Below, in pieces: positions 25,019-36,601 of a stretch of DNA of 64,000 bases. Positions within the stretch are counted from its first letter, which is position 1; every line of letters begins with the position of its first letter. Source of the stretch: Dillenia suffruticosa (taxonomy: Eukaryota > Streptophyta > Magnoliopsida > Dilleniales > Dilleniaceae); NCBI GenBank assembly GCA_033439265.1, contig JAVTVX010000035.1, positions 8,334,001 to 8,398,000 of the forward strand, written 5' to 3'. Below the pieces are notes generated by a model. It was not told the DNA's origin, did not search any database, and saw only the letters and a program-made list of their open reading frames with translations. The position numbers and the translations under genes were made by a program.

Positions 25019-26652
25019 CATTATCAGAAAATATGGCATCAACAACGAAAAATTACCGACGAATTTTTTTTCATCGTTAATAGCGAAGGAATTGTGACAG
25101 ATTACTGACAGAAATTTTACGAACGGATTAATGACGGATTTTGTGTAATTTTTTTAATTTTTTAATTTTAAGTTTTTTTTTTAATTTTTTTGTAAATCTA
25201 TCAGCGATAGATTATTGACGGATTTTTAAAATTTTTTATAAATCTGTTAGAGACGGATTACCAACCTAAATTTTACTGACGGATTACAAACGGAAAAATT
25301 AGAGACGAATTACCGACAGAAAAATAAGAGACGGATTACCGATAGATTAACAATGGATTTTTTTTAAATTTTTTTAATTTTTTGATTTTTTAATTTTTTA
25401 CATTTTTTACATTTTTTAATTTTTTACATTTTTTACATTTTTTTATTTTTTTTAATTTTTATTTTATTTTGTAGAAGGAAAATATTATTTTATTTTTTAA
25501 AATTTTTTATTATTTTATTTTAGGCTAAAATAAAATTATTTCATTATTTTATATAAAATTATAATTTTTTAATTTTTCATTAATTCTTTTTATTTTATTT
25601 TAAATTTTATTTTATTTTGTCAAAAAATAATATTATTTTATTTTTTTAAAATTTTTTATTATTTTATTTTAAACTTAAACCTTATTAGTTTATTATTTTA
25701 TAATAAATTATCAATTTATATTATTTTATTATTAATAAAAAATATGAAGTAAAGATAATAAATAAATAAAAAAAGAGTATAGATATAAAGGTAAGTTTGA
25801 TCTAATGATTTTGTTCCTTATTGTGTTTCACTTGTTCCATATTTGATCCAAAACCCAAGACGGGGACGTGTTGAAGGCATTTTACACGGATGAGCGACGG
25901 ATTTTTTTTTTATTTTTATAATTTTATTTAATGATTTTTTTATTTTTATTTTATTTTTCAATTTTTTTATTATTTTATTTTAAGCTAAAATAAAATTATT
26001 TTATTATTTTATAATAAATTATACTTTTATATTATTTTTATATTGTTAAAAAATTATAATTTTATATTATTTTATTATTATTAAAAATATGATATAAAGA
26101 TAATAAGTAAAAAAGAAAAATAATTATGATTAGATAAGAAAGATGATCTGGTGGTTGGCTTGCTTACATTGTTTTTCAGAAATTAAAGAAGAGCTGGCGG
26201 GTCGGGTTGGGTCGGGTTGGGCCGGGCAGTGAGTGGGGCACCTAGAGTAGCAAGTCTTTTTTTTTTCAAAACTCAAAAATCAGCGACGGATTTTGAGCTG
26301 GCGGGTCGGGCCAGGCAGTGAGTGGGGCGCTGGAGCAGCAAGTCTCTTTTTTTCAGAACTCAAAATTAAGCGACGGATTAAGTCCGTCGCTAATCTTTTT
26401 TAATTTTTTAATTTTTTTCTATTTCAGCGACGGAATTTTTTCCGTCACTAATATTAGTGATGAATTTTTTTCGTCGCTAATCCGTCACTGATATTAGCAA
26501 TGGAAAAAAAATCCGTTGTTGATATTTAGCGGGGTGCATTTTTCTGACGAATTTAGCAACGGAAAAAATTCGTCATCGATATCTTTCTGCAACGGATTTT
26601 AGGGCATAAGCGACAGATTTTTCTATCGATGAAGGCCTGTTTTTTGGTAGTG
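25019..26652. mobile_element. Non-autonomous CACTA-type DNA transposon, about 1.63 kb
   Basis: The right end reads TTTTTTGGTAGTG, the reverse complement of CACTACCAAAAAA, a terminus of CACTA (En/Spm) elements. The left end CATTATCAGAAAATATGG is a mutated match to CACTACCAAAAAACAGG. Flanking trinucleotides are CAA (25016-25018) and TAA (26653-26655), a near 3-bp target duplication. Subterminal regions carry many GACGGATT / CGACGGATT motifs on one side and the complementary orientation (CCGTCGCTAAT) on the other, typical of this superfamily. The core is AT-rich and contains a local duplication (26191-26365). No transposase frame is present, so it would depend on an autonomous relative. Confidence 0.8.
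26191..26365. repeat. Internal duplication inside the CACTA-type element
   Basis: GAGCTGGCGGGTCGGG, then GGCAGTGAGTGGGGC and AGCAAGTCT, occur twice about 100 bases apart. The first copy has two extra GGGTCGGGTT-type repeats. The copies are GC-rich islands in an otherwise AT-rich element. Confidence 0.85.
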
Positions 26653-26756
26653 TAATAAAGGGTCCTAGAAAAGAAAATGATTCAATAAAACCAAGTGTAT
26701 CAAGCGACATCAAGAGGATGACGGACTTCCAAAGAGAATTGTGAAAATAGTGAAAT

Positions 26757-27178
26757 CCATGAAAAAAAAAGAAGTGAAAAAAAATATATAGAAGAGAACA
26801 GATAGATTAATAAGAAAAAAAAAAGGTAAAGAGTGAAAAAAAATAAGTAAAAAAAAAAGTAAAAAAAAGGAATAGTAGTAAACCGAGAACATTGGAACAA
26901 AAAAAAAGAGTGAAAAAAAGAAGGGTAAAGGGTGGGAAAAAAAAGAAGTAAAATTAAAAAAAAAAAGAAAGGTGAAGGGTGAGAAAAAAATGAAGTAACA
27001 AAAAAAAGGGTAAATTGTGAAAAAAAGGAAATAAAAAAGAAAAAGAAGTAAAAAAAAAAAAGAATAATAGCAAAATGGTAGCAATTGAACTAAAAAAAAA
27101 AAGAAAAAAAAATAGGGAATAGTAGCAAATTGTTCCCATTTAAGGTGGCATTTGCTCTCACTCCCCTCTCTTTACAAG
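26757..27178 (+). repeat. Polypurine minisatellite block 2 with anchor tail
   Basis: Same composition as block 1. Anchors at about 26871 (AATAGTAGTAAACCGAGAAC) and 27064 (AATAGCAAAATGGTAGCAAT) precede a final tail from 27119 (AGTAGCAAATTGTTCCCATT, then AAGGTGGCATTTGCTC) to about 27178. Confidence 0.85.
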
Positions 27179-27183
27179 TGAAG

Positions 27184-27768
27184 GGTGGAAAAAAAAAAGT
27201 AAAAAAAAAAAGAAGAAATCCAAAAAAAAAAGAAGTAAAAAAAGGGAACAATAACAAATTAAGGAGTGAAAAAAAGAAGAGTGAAGGGTGAAGAAAAAAA
27301 AGAAGAAGATACCCAAAAAAAGTTATAAAAAAAAAGTGAAGGACGAAAAAAAAGAAGTAAAAAAAAAATGGTAAATGGGTGAAAAAAAGAAATTAAAAAA
27401 ATAAGTAAAAAAACAGTAGTAAATTAGTAATAGTGGAATAAAAAAATATAAAAAAAGAAGGGTGATGGTTGAAAAAAAAAAAGAAGTAAAAAAAAGAAAA
27501 AGAAATCCAAAAAAAGTAATAAAAAAAGGTAGGGTGAAGGTTGAGAAAAAAAAAAAGTAAAAAAGAGGTAAATGGATTAAAAAAAGAAGTAAAAAAAGGA
27601 ATAGTAATAAACGGTAATAGTGGAATATAAATAAAAAAGAAGTAGAAAAAAGAACGATAATGAAGGATGAAAAAAAAAAAAAAAAAAAAAAAAGGTAAAA
27701 AAGGGAAACAATAGCAACTGTTACCATCCAAAATGACACTCCCTTGTGCTCCCACCCCCCAACTTGTC
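27184..27768 (+). repeat. Polypurine minisatellite block 3 with anchor tail
   Basis: Further A/G-rich units with anchors near 27247, 27412 (AACAGTAGTAAATTAGTAAT) and 27602 (ATAGTAATAAACGGTAATAG). The closing tail is at 27709-27768 (CAATAGCAACTGTTACCATC, then a C-rich end). An A run of about 23 bases lies at 27671-27693. Confidence 0.85.
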
Positions 27769-28386
27769 TCGTCTATTATGGCAAGATATATATATTTAAA
27801 AAAAAAAGAATACTAAAAGTCCTTCAATATTTTCCCGTCATGTCTATCTACATACAATTGAATTGTAAAATTCAATCATCTTAATTTGACTTCTTTGAGG
27901 AGCGACCATGTCACTAACGATACCTAGATTTAATAATAGGATACTAAATTTACTTAATCAATATGTCGAGTTGAATTTTAAAAATAAAAAAATAGATATT
28001 AATAAAATTAGATGTTAAATTTGATTTCATAATTACTCAAACTAGATTAATTAAATTTTTAAATACCTATCCTTAAGTTAAAAAAATAAAAACATACTGA
28101 TCGCCGCATGTACTTGGGATTTTTTTAAAAAAAAATCCTTTTTCACTTTTTGTAAAAAGTCGAGAAAAAGAAAAGTGGGTAAATAAAGTAAGTTTCATGA
28201 CATAATAAGATTTAGAGCTGAGTCTCCCCATGAAACACCTGTGAAAGAAGGGCTGACTATGCTATATTCGATGAAACTTCGACAGTGAAAGCTGCACCAT
28301 TTTTTCAATCTCGATCAATCATGGCAAGGGTATTCATAAACCAAAAGAAAGAGTGAGTAACTAGAGTTTCTCTCTATCCTAGTTAA

Positions 28387-28423
<37 letters not shown>

Positions 28424-30201
28424 GATAGATAGATAGTTTCTCTCTATAAAATAAAAAATTAACATTAATGGTTCGTTGTAGGATTTTATTGTAATATGTG
28501 AACATTTAACAACGGTTGCCTTTTTTCACCAAAAAAAAAAAACAACGGTTGCATTTTTTCTAAGATAAAAACAATAAAAAAGAATGCGGACATACCCATT
28601 TAGGAGGCGAAGGGCAAGCACTTTAACATGTTGATAATTCTTTGGCTTCATTCTTGACATTTCCACACCCGATAGTCAAATATAGAATTACACATACAAA
28701 TTTTAAACATCACTTAATTTTTCTCATAATTTGATAAATTTCAAGAAATCTTATGATAAATTTCACAAATATTTTGGGTGACAGCTTTAAAGTTCAACAA
28801 GTCATCAACTTCTCAATTCTTCCAATAATGCGTTGTTTGGTAATTTGCTTTAAATTTGATAAACTTGAGTGACGTTTCTTTGAAAAGTAACTGTTATTCT
28901 TTTTTCTTTTTTTTTTTTTGTGTGGGTATATTCCTAGTAAAATCAGCCAAGTTTCATTCATGAAGTTGTCTTCAAGAATTAAAGAGTGAATTCTCACTAT
29001 TTTCTTTCTTAATTAAAATAAATATGATCTTAAAGGGACGACCTAGTGATCATAATTTTCTTTCCAATATGATAATCTCTGTGTAACCAAATAAATAAAT
29101 AAATAAATATGAATGGCTTGGGCCGGCCCAAATATCTTTTATACGGTGTGCAAGCCCAACCAAGGTGGCCTTGGCCGTAAGATCACGAAAGATCAAGGTT
29201 TTTTCATATTTTTTCTTCTATTAATTTATTATTTTTTTACCACTTTGTCATAAGAAATGGTAGTTCATCGGCAAAACCAATCACAAAAGTCCTACTTTTT
29301 CACTAAAAGATAATTTGGTTAAGGCTAATCACTAAATATTTTTATATTTAAAATCAAAATCAGTCACTAAATAATAATCTCTTACATCATTGGGAGTATT
29401 CAAAATAGTAAATATATTTAACTTTTCTTATAATTTCAAAGAAATGAGAAGTGCCTTCCTTCTTTTTGCCCTTGCTTTTCCCCACAAATACACCATAAAT
29501 ATTACCTTTGTTTTATATTTTTACTGATCAAAAGATTTGTTCTTTAACCACTAAATTATAAAAATTTGTGGATTTTCGGGTTCTATTTTTTTTAAAGGCC
29601 TCAAGATAAACTCTTAGAATGATACTAGCAAGGTAACATCGGGTTTTTTTTTTTTTTTTTTTTGATCGCTAGATATTTATCATCGTTGAAGATCCTTTTT
29701 TGCTAAGGAATCCTTATTTTCTTTGTAAACTCAAGAATGATGACAGACTTCCTATTTTATGAAAATTAAAGTTGAACTCAGTTGCCTTTTATAGTTTAGT
29801 GGAACTCCCAAAAAATAAATGAAAATCAAATTTTCAATAGCCAAACGTTTTAGCAGTCTGGTTCTGCAAAAGATACAAAATGCAGAAAACATCAAAGGAT
29901 TTTTTTTTTTTAATTAAGAAAAGAAAATTTATCTGGTCACCGAATAACCTAATTGCTAAAAACACATCAATTTGCGTGATGAACCCAACCCCATCAATTG
30001 TGCCGTCTCTCTCGTACAGAGAATTTTCACTGTAACACGAAACATTGAAAGCATGAAACATATTCTCTTGGATGACGTAAAGAGAAAAAAAACACAACAA
30101 GAACATCATCTACCACCAACTTTCTTTAATCTCTCTCTCTCTATTTTGAAATACTATCAGATATACTACAGGAGAACTAATCATAAAATGTCTCTGATTA
30201 A
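27769..30201. other. Gene-free stretch downstream of the membrane protein gene
   Basis: AT-rich sequence without recognisable coding content. It holds the 3' flank of the minus-strand gene at 30202, a (TAA)n/(GATA)n tract and several T runs. A short repeated segment (CAACGGTTGC) occurs at about 28511 and 28543. Confidence 0.55.
28387..28435. repeat. Compound (ATA)12-(GATA)3 microsatellite
   Basis: ATA trinucleotide array running directly into GATA units. Confidence 0.9.
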
Positions 30202-31167
30202 TCATACTATGGACGTCTCGATATCTCCACTTTCAAAGGCGGACCATCTCCTGCAATCAACATAAAAATCCGTTGCCACCACGTAACTAATAAGTATCAC
30301 TAACCCTAACACACCCACCAACCCTAACCTATTCACCATGTTCCACCTCATCGCTTCCACCACCCCCATCTCTGCCGTAGTCTCCGCCCAGTCGACTACG
30401 CCGTATAGAATATCGGCCCCCGAATCCATGTCCACCGACCCGATAAATCGCGACACTAATGTCATCAAACCCGACAACACCCACCCACAAAACCTCCTCC
30501 GTTCCATCAAATCCGACCCGGCCCGAATTGCCTCAAATCCCGATCGCGCTTCAAGAACTGAGACGACTAGTCCTAAACTCAGAACAGCCCTCAGGTAAAC
30601 CTCCGAAACCGGTCCAATAACCGAAACCATCATTCGTAAAATATCCGACCCGGTTAAGAGGGTTTCTAACGTGCGCACAGCGTGGACATAACCGAACATG
30701 AGAATGAAAGAGCACAGTGTGGTAGCCAACGGACGCTTCCACGTCAACTTGACAGCCACTACCCCTGTTTGGAATGAAACAGGCTTGCGATGACGAAACG
30801 ATGCCGTTGCAGTGACGGCAGTTATGGCTGCGAGGAGGGAGAGGGCGTAGCAAGGGAGGGATATTATGGCCTTCAGACGGAGGAGAGAGAGAGCGTCATG
30901 ACGGGATTCCTTCCATATTCCACGCCCCTCGAAGTGCGTTCCCGACAGTTGCGCCAAGGACTCCAAATAAACGACGCGGGAGACCAAGGGTTGGGAGGAG
31001 AGAGAGAGGGAGAGGAGGAGGAGAGAGAGGGGGAAGGTGGTGAGGGCAAATATGAAAAGATATAATATCGGTTTCTTGAGACATATAATCTCCAAAGAAT
31101 TGAGTAGGGTTTTTGGTGCAGAGAAAAGCCAATTTTCTAGGTGGAATTCCTCGTCTGTTTCAGACAT
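30202..31167 (-). CDS. Intact multi-pass transmembrane protein, 321 aa, single exon
   Basis: One uninterrupted frame of 321 codons, much less AT-rich than its surroundings, with a plausible start (MSETDEEFHLENWLFSAPKT). Hydrophobic stretches lie at about residues 31-60, 93-125, 141-165, 178-207, 225-245 and 285-310, so five or six membrane spans are likely. There is no N-terminal signal peptide; the acidic/amphipathic N-terminus should face the cytosol. The short C-terminal tail (WSAFESGDIETSIV) is hydrophilic. The architecture (amphipathic N-terminal helix, then paired hydrophobic segments) resembles an uncharacterised plant-specific membrane protein family, possibly the one behind the pseudogene at 20637-21577. 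No function can be assigned from the sequence. Confidence 0.8.
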   Translation of the reverse strand: MSETDEEFHLENWLFSAPKTLLNSLEIICLKKPILYLFIFALTTFPLSLLLLSLSLSSQPLVSRVVYLESLAQLSGTHFEGRGIWKESRHDALSLLRLKAIISLPCYALSLLAAITAVTATASFRHRKPVSFQTGVVAVKLTWKRPLATTLCSFILMFGYVHAVRTLETLLTGSDILRMMVSVIGPVSEVYLRAVLSLGLVVSVLEARSGFEAIRAGSDLMERRRFCGWVLSGLMTLVSRFIGSVDMDSGADILYGVVDWAETTAEMGVVEAMRWNMVNRLGLVGVLGLVILISYVVATDFYVDCRRWSAFESGDIETSIV

Positions 31168-31645
31168 TTCTCTCTCTGTCTTCCGTCTTTGCGCCTCCTA
31201 TGAGAAGGGCAAAATTTTCTGTTTGACCAAAATAACCCTATAGAATTATACCTTTCCCGTACAGTTCTATCAACAGAAGAGTCGGACATAGTCCAAAAGA
31301 GGTCAGCGGAAAGTGAAATAAATTGCTGGGGACTGACTCTCCAAAGCTTTGCGTTTTTGGGGATTGACATTGTGACCGAAAACGAACGTTTTTGGATTGT
31401 TTTTAGAAAGAGATAAATTTAAGCATCATGTATAATTGATTTTGGTGAGCCCTTAAAGGTTTGTCGTGTTGTTTTCTTTTCTAGTGATCATTATTTGGAT
31501 ATAACTAACCTTAATTGCTAAGTAACAATATGTGGAAGGAAAAACGAGGTATTCCCTTTTTCCCTAAACAAAGCTTACATTGTGTGTTAGTATATAAAAG
31601 TCCGTCACTAGATTCATATATCATAGATAACAGAATAATAAGGTT

Positions 31646-31860
31646 GTAAGTTCATATGTGAGTCATATATATGATCTTATATTTGAGTGGAAAGAAGGGG
31701 AAAAGGAAAAAAAATATGTTTGTCAATGATTAAGTCATATGTAAGTCATACATATGATTAAGTCATGTAAAGTTCATATGAACTTAGAATACCCTTTTTT
31801 CCTTTGTAAGTTCATATGTATGACCTACGTATGAACTTACAAAGGAAAAGGAAAAAAATG
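31646..31860. repeat. Cluster of palindromic AAGTTCATATG motifs with a hairpin
   Basis: AAGTTCATATG or its complement occurs at about 31648, 31770, 31808 and 31829. The perfect palindrome AAGTTCATATGAACTT spans 31770-31785. Inverted arms CCTTTGTAAGTTCATA (31801-31816) and TATGAACTTACAAAGG (31830-31845) form a 16-bp stem with a 13-base loop. GGAAAAGGAAAAAAA occurs at both about 31697 and 31844, so the cluster probably grew by local duplication. Confidence 0.8.
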
Positions 31861-32673
31861 AAAAGAGCGAGACATCATACCTTGTATTATTTCTTAATCA
31901 AATTAGTGTTTGTCTATGATGATTATATGTTGTTCTGTACAATAAGCTTTGAATGTGAAGACTTTTATTATTATTATTATTATTTTATTGTTTTCTTGTC
32001 TACAAGTTATATTAAGAGGGTGTATCGGAGTTCCCAATGGATTAACAAAGAGAGAGAGGACTAACGATCGGTGAATCTATTGATAGGTACAAATTTATTT
32101 AATCAAAATCTTAAATCTGAATCTTAAAAATAAAAAAACATATATCGGGAGAGTCAGTCTTTTAATTGAACCCATAGCTACTCGTACCTAATTAATTGGG
32201 TTAACCAATGGTCAAGTAAGAAAAAACAAAGAGAGGGGGGATAAGAAAGTGAGAAAAAATTAGAAAATTATGGCGAAATTGTGAGGTTAATGGAGTTATG
32301 TTATGTAATTAAATTATAAATTAAGCTTATAAAATTGTAAGAGCCTAAATTGTATTAAATTAAGAGTATAAGTTTTTATTTGATAAGAGAGCCACGAAGC
32401 CTAAATGTAAAAAAGGGAGCCTAACTTTATTCTTTTGGGCTTTAGAGAGGCCAAAAATTTTTATGTATAAAATAATATATTTTTTATTAATGAATTAATT
32501 TTATTAAAAATGTCATAAATAAAATAAAATAAATTCAACAAATTTGAGATACTCAAGCAACTGAGTAGAATTAGCTTTGGGAGCTGTCCTTGTCACAGTT
32601 TTCACATGGATATAATAGTTTAGCCGAAGGAAGGTTATATAACTCCTTTTCCACTCCCTGGCTTAATCCTATG

Positions 32674-32677
<4 letters not shown>

Positions 32678-32706
<29 letters not shown>
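32678..32706. repeat. (AT)14 microsatellite
   Basis: Alternating AT for 29 bases. Confidence 0.9.
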
Positions 32707-34514
32707 CTGCAATTGAACTAAGCAAATAAATGGGAGGGAGGAATGCAAATGCTAAGAAGCATGTGAAGCACAATTGATTAGTTAAAAATTTAAATTTGCC
32801 TTTGCATTATTTTAGAAAGTTGGAAAATACTCATCTTTTTTATTTTAATTTTACCCTGTAAATCTGTGTTGTATAATTTTCTTTTTTTAAAAAAAAAAAA
32901 AAGATAAAGCTTTATCACTTTCGGACACTGTTTTCTTTGGTTTCTTTAGGAAAAGGCAAAAAAATAGTTCACCATGCCTCTGCATGTTTTCTCTCGTATC
33001 TTTTTCCACTCTTTTTGCGCCTCTTACTAGTATAAAGAAACAAATATAATGTTGGAAAGGTTGGATAAGGAGATTATCGATCATTCTATGATAGCGTTGA
33101 CTGTTTCTTGCTCATAATTGAATTCATTTCTCAAGAGGGTTTTTGGTATTTCTGTGGGGTTTGTTGTACCGTTGTTTCTATGGTTGAAGATTGCAATTCA
33201 CTGATTAGTTTGGGAAATTTAACATTTATTGCCTATGAATAGTTCTTAATTCCACGTTATCTCAAAATGATTTTTTTTTTCTTATTTTTTGTGTTTTTGA
33301 GTTCTTGTGATTGTTGTTTGGTGGAAGATTGCCGGTGCCAATTATTAGTCTGAGATATTTGTCGTGGGGAGGTAATTGGGAAGACGCTAATGGTGGAGTT
33401 CATTTCACAGGTCTTGTTGATTCTCGAATTTTGCATAGAAGAAGAAGACGACGACGGAAATATAATTTTTTAAATTATGGAATGCATAACCTAATTTGGA
33501 TCTAAACTAAATTTAAGATGGATTTTAAAATTTTTTCCTTGCTTTTAATTGTAGGATAGTACCCTGAACAAGTTGATAAGCAATTTGGTATGATTTTTTA
33601 ATTTAAAATAATTGACCAAAAGAAATTTTAATTTAAAATAGGGAATAATAATCACATTCCCCACATATAAATTATGATTATATATTCAAAATAATCTATT
33701 CAAATTTAATTGCTAATATATTTGTTTTGATTTATAAGTTAGTCAAACATATTTTTTAAATTAAAATAAGAAGTCAATTATCTAGTTTGAAATATAAGTA
33801 AGCTAAACAAATTAAAATAAGCTAGAAGTTAATTTTATTTCTGATTTAACTTATCACTAGAGTAACTATTTGATCAAATAAAAGATTGCACTATCCACAA
33901 TTATTTTTAACAAAACAAAACTACTCTCATTTTAATTTTTACTTAACAAAACCTAATAACACACTAATTTTTATTTCATACACCCTTCAACAATCAAATG
34001 CTAAAAATAATTGGAGACAAACCCAAAAAAAAAAAAAAAAAATCCATGCCCTTTTTGTTATATAAATTATTTTTCAACACCTTTAACTCAAATTATTTAA
34101 AAATAACTTTTTAATAATTTTGTCAAACACCACTACTTATTTGTAAATTGATTTAAAATTAAAAACTATTTATAAGGACACTTTTGGTTAAGCATATTTT
34201 TAAAAGTTTGTAAACTCCTATGTTTTGATTTTTAAAAAATTATTAAAGTATTTGAATAAAATAGAATGAAACGATTTATAAAATAATCGGTGGGATTGTA
34301 TGTTTGTTAGGTAATGATAAGTAGTATAATGAAATATTAACTAGGTTACATGCTTGTATTTACATTGGGGGTAGAACTCCCTATCAAATGATATAAGTTA
34401 AATGGAATAATGATATAAAATTAAATAGAATAATATAATTTATGTAGTTGTGATATAGAGTTAATTTTAATCGATCAATAGTTTCTTATTCATGTCATAG
34501 TACTTAAACTCGCT

Positions 34515-34776
34515 ACAATTTCCATAAAACATTACTTTTCTTGTTCCTATCATAAGAGTGGAAGAAATAGATTTTGACCATCGTAATTCTTTATAAACGT
34601 AAGATTTAAGAGACTGATTATTGAGAAAAAAGAAGATGCAGGTTAGTGAGAAAAATGGATTTTAATATATTGTATACACATAATAATATTCAAATTATAA
34701 TAAATGTTAATTCACCATCAAATGAGTTCGTTAATTGTATCTCTAAAAAACTAGCGAATTAAATTTATAATCTTTT

Positions 34777-34813
<37 letters not shown>

Positions 34814-35320
34814 TTTTTTACGTGACACTCTCTATAATCTCCATAAGGTACTATAAAAAAATAGATATTTAAAATTTTGACATTTTTAAAAAATAAAAAA
34901 ATATATTTCTATTTTCTTACGTGGCACTTCCTACAACCTTCAAGGCATTGCTTTTCTTGTTCCTGCGATACGAGTGGAAGAAATGGACTTTGATCACCAT
35001 AGTTCTGTGTAAGGATAAAACTTAAGAGACAAATTACCAAGAGAAGCATGTAGATTAGTAATAAAGAGGGAAAAGCATTAAATATAAAAATAAAAAATAT
35101 TTTTATATTATCTTAATGCATTGTATACATCTAATAATATTAAAATTACAATAAATGTTAGTTCATCATCAAATAATTTTATTATTATTATATCAAAAAA
35201 TTTCATTAATTATCTCTTTAGAAAAATAGATATTAAATTTCTATTATTTTTTTAAAAATATATATATACCTATTTTATTAGATGACACTTTATCTAATTG
35301 CCATAAGACACTACTTTTAT
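34515..35320 (+). repeat. Diverged tandem repeat of about 416 bp, two copies plus a partial third
   Basis: Copy 1 begins at about 34515 (CTTTTCTTGTTCCT at 34535) and copy 2 at about 34931 (same string at 34951), a 416-base offset. The shared order is GAGTGGAAGAAAT, a TTTGA-C-C-ATCGTA/CATAG block, TTAAGAGAC, then TTGTATACA-ATAATAATATT, AATAAATGTTA and TCA-CATCAAAT. A third start follows at about 35281 (GATGACACTTTATCTAATTG). No coding content. Confidence 0.75.
34780..34808. repeat. (AT)14 microsatellite
   Basis: Alternating AT inside copy 1 of the 416 bp repeat. Copy 2 has a shorter equivalent near 35264. Confidence 0.9.
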
Positions 35321-35886
35321 TTAATGGTATAGATGAGAGTGTTTTAGTTAGTTTATATGTTAAAATAAATCAGTTTATAAACTATATAATAAAAAAAGTT
35401 AAGCTAAAACTTATTTTTATAAATAAATTATAAACTCTAAATATATTATTTTTAGAGTTTAAAAAAATTATTTAAATAAATGATTAAATAAATTTTATTA
35501 AGATGCTTTGAATTGCTTATAAATTTAGATTTGAAAGGTGCAGCCAAATCAAGCATGTTCTGAAGTCGGTGTTTATTAGGCAAAGCGAGAGTTATCTCTT
35601 CCCATTATTTATCCAATCACTTTTTTGAACAAAATAAAATACAATTCTCAACGTAAAATAGAAAAAATTAATAAAAAAATATTTGCGGTTGGAAAGAAAT
35701 CTACAGGGTTTCAGAACTGTACATTCAAACTAGTGCATGCACCATAATTTTAGAGCATCAAGTAATTAATTAATTAAGACTCGTAGAATGAATGGTTTGA
35801 TAGAAATCTCTACACCTTGTTTTATTTTGGCAGAAGGTTTACCTTTTTAAACTTCAATCATTTAATTTGTCTTCAATTTTGTACTC

Positions 35887-36428
35887 TTAGGGTAAGTTTA
35901 GTTCATAGAAGTGAGGGGAGAGAAAAGAGGGGATTTACTTCGCCCGATAGAAATAAATATATATATATATTTTTTATTTGGTAGGGATGTAAGAGAACAA
36001 ATTTGTAATACTTTTTCTTTTTTTTTTTTTATGTTAGAATGAAAAATAAAAGGAAATATCATCTTTTCTTATAATTTGATTATTATATATTTATAAAATA
36101 ATATTTATAATATTTCTGTAATTTTTTGTATTTTACTAATTTAAAATATTTGTCTAAAAATTTAATTTTTTTTTCTAAAAATAGCTATTTAATATATTTT
36201 TCTTATTTTTTATAAATTATTTTCATTATTACCTTGTATTAAATAAAATTAGAATAGTAATATAAAAAAAGTAAAATCTCCATCATTAATGAAAAAATAA
36301 TTTGTCCATTAAAATTGATAAGGCAAATTAAATTTTATTCTTTATATCCAATAAAGAGCTATTTCATTTCACTTCTACTTTTCCTCCCCTTTCCCTTTCT
36401 CTTTACACTCCAACCAAACTGATCCTTA
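35887..36428. mobile_element. Tourist-like (PIF/Harbinger) MITE, about 536 bp
   Basis: Flanked by TTA at 35887-35889 and 36426-36428, the typical 3-bp target duplication of this superfamily. The left end (GGTAAGTTTAGTTCATAG) and the reverse complement of the right end (GGATCAGTTTGGTTGGAG) are imperfect terminal inverted repeats. The similarity continues into A/G-rich sequence (GAGGGGAGAGAAAAGAGGGG on the left). The core is AT-rich and non-coding. The element ends about 80 bases upstream of the TATA box of the glycosyltransferase gene. Confidence 0.65.
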
Positions 36429-36509
36429 ATTTATGGTAACTTTTTAAAGCTAAATCCAAGGCCAAATAAAAATATAAATATATTCCTTACAACTATAGTG
36501 GATTCAACT

Positions 36510-36520
36510 CTATATATAAA
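36510..36520 (+). promoter_or_regulatory. TATA box candidate of the glycosyltransferase gene
   Basis: CTATATATAAA about 90 bases upstream of the ATG at 36602, a normal spacing for a plant promoter with a short leader. Confidence 0.5.
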
Positions 36521-36601
36521 AATATTCCTTCTCTCTTAATAACACTGCATAAGCCAAAATCTTCTCCACATACAGCTACCGTACCAAATAAAGAAAATTT
36601 C

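Larger units (their letters stand above)
31168..36601. other. Intergenic region rich in repeats and a MITE
   Basis: The first 200 bases hold the 5' UTR and promoter of the minus-strand membrane protein gene (CT-rich leader at 31168-31190). The rest has no recognisable gene. It contains a palindrome cluster (31646-31860), two (TA)n tracts, a ~416 bp tandem repeat (34515-35320) and a Tourist-like MITE (35887-36428). The frame at 33311-33505 with a run of Arg codons is probably chance. Confidence 0.5.

Noticed and set aside
26700-27755. More Phe-rich minus-strand frames of 61-138 codons
   Set aside because: Same compositional artefact in polypurine blocks 2 and 3.
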